A DNA stretch of 7,569 nt, from positions 1 to 7,569 of the forward strand of contig DIYD01000040.1 of assembly GCA_002428905.1 (NCBI GenBank), given 5' to 3'. Every line of letters starts with the position of its first letter. Position 1 is the stretch's first letter. A program made the translations under genes and the position numbers. Source of the stretch: Bacteroidetes bacterium UBA6063 (lineage in GTDB: Bacteria > Bacteroidota > Bacteroidia > NS11-12g > UBA9320). Below, piece after piece: positions 7,303 through 7,569 of the stretch. Under the pieces are notes generated by a model. The model was not told the origin of the DNA. It saw only the letters and a program-made list of their open reading frames with translations, and searched no databases.

Positions 7303-7317
7303 GCATTCACAAAATGT
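7293..7317. repeat. Near-perfect inverted repeat in the divergent intergenic region
   Basis: ACATTTT (7293-7299), a single unpaired A, GTG (7301-7303), the centre CATT, CAC (7308-7310) and AAAATGT (7311-7317) form 10-bp arms with one bulged base. No T-tract follows, so it is not an intrinsic terminator. Its centre lies about 55-60 bp upstream of the start site expected from the candidate plus-strand promoter at 7327-7356, a common place for an activator site. It could equally be a site for a regulator of the divergent cysS promoter, or chance in AT-rich DNA. Confidence 0.35.
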
Positions 7318-7326
7318 TTCATACCG

Positions 7327-7356
7327 TTGATTATGAGGGCTTTAACAGTATTCTTG
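7327..7356 (+). promoter_or_regulatory. Candidate Bacteroidota promoter for the right-hand secreted-protein gene
   Basis: TTG (7327-7329), a 19-bp spacer and TATTCTTG (7349-7356) fit the TTG-N17-23-TAnnTTTG layout with one mismatch in the -7 box. Transcription would begin near 7362 and give a leader of about 50 nt with the Shine-Dalgarno sequence at its end. An overlapping TTGACT (7354-7359) has no properly spaced -10 box, as TATAAC (7364-7369) is too close. Confidence 0.35.
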
Positions 7357-7398
7357 ACTTGGGTATAACTGTTGAATCTCTTGAATAAATTAATTAAC

Positions 7399-7406
7399 AA
7401 GGAGGT
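7399..7406 (+). promoter_or_regulatory. Strong Shine-Dalgarno sequence AAGGAGGT
   Basis: AAGGAGGT is a full-strength complement to the 16S rRNA 3' tail, with 6 nt between GGAGG and the ATG at 7412. It fixes the start of the right-hand gene. None of the other five starts in the window has a comparable site, and Bacteroidota generally make little use of Shine-Dalgarno pairing, so this one stands out. Confidence 0.8.
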
Positions 7407-7411
7407 ATATT

Positions 7412-7569
7412 ATGAAAACTACTTTTACTCTATTTACATTTTTAACCCTGAGCCTTTTCAGTCTCGACGCACAAGCGGCGTTCGGTTCCAAGCTCCACTT
7501 AAATCTGTTTAACGACGGGAATTTCGTGGTAGTTGTAGATGGAATTCGATATACCGATGTACGAGGAGG
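7412..7569 (+). CDS. Small secreted protein of unknown function (5' part only)
   Basis: The frame is open from the ATG at 7412 to the window edge: 52 whole codons plus GG, which must be Gly. Residues 1-20 or 1-22 form a signal peptide (Lys2, hydrophobic core LFTFLTLSLFSL, then DAQA). Cleavage after Ala20 would leave Gln21 at the mature N-terminus, and cleavage after Ala22 would leave Ala23. The mature part reads GSKLHLNLFNDGNFVVVVDG followed by IRYTDVRG. This beta-strand pattern of the form LxLxLFNDGNFxVVxDGxRY resembles the N-terminal region of small exported Bacteroidota proteins, some carrying DUF4476 further on, but that domain is outside the window. The gene is divergent from cysS and not part of its operon. 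I do not know its function; reality as a gene is supported by the signal peptide and the strong ribosome binding site. Confidence 0.75.
   Translation, partial: MKTTFTLFTFLTLSLFSLDAQAAFGSKLHLNLFNDGNFVVVVDGIRYTDVRG

Overview
The window looks like chromosomal DNA of a Bacteroidota bacterium, most likely a marine or aquatic Flavobacteriia-type genome. Four things suggest this. A perfect Bacteroidota-type -7 promoter element (TAnnTTTG form) precedes cysS. Most genes lack a Shine-Dalgarno sequence. The cysteinyl-tRNA synthetase and the glutaminyl-cyclase-like lipoprotein resemble Bacteroidota forms. Two exported proteins have signal peptides that can be cut just before a glutamine, which is the Bacteroidota habit. 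No database search was possible, so the lineage is an inference.

Layout: positions 7165 down to 2179 hold a tightly packed minus-strand run of four genes: cysS, a zinc glutaminyl cyclase/M28-fold lipoprotein, a TerC-family membrane protein and a PIF1/RecD2-like helicase with a C-terminal helix-turn-helix. Spacing is 1-nt overlap, 45 nt and 5 nt, so they are probably one transcript starting at the promoter just ahead of cysS. After a 199-bp gap, a minus-strand gene for a large secreted multidomain protein (propeller-like N-terminus, two SdrD-B-like modules, a beta-sandwich module) starts at 1979 and leaves the window on the left. That gap carries a cluster of TGTCC/GGACA palindromes and a UUCG-loop hairpin with a T-tract right before the start codon. 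On the right, a 246-bp divergent intergenic region separates cysS from a plus-strand gene for a small secreted protein, cut by the window edge and preceded by an unusually strong Shine-Dalgarno sequence.

How the genes may work together: the glutaminyl cyclase would cap exported proteins whose mature N-terminus is Gln, and both flanking secreted proteins can be read as such substrates. TerC proteins are metal transporters linked to metalation of exported metalloenzymes, so the pairing of terC with an exported zinc enzyme is suggestive. CysS and the helicase are housekeeping functions. I see no CRISPR array, transposon, toxin-antitoxin pair, defence system, tRNA or rRNA. The novelty here lies mainly in the regulatory DNA and in the cyclase/TerC pairing.
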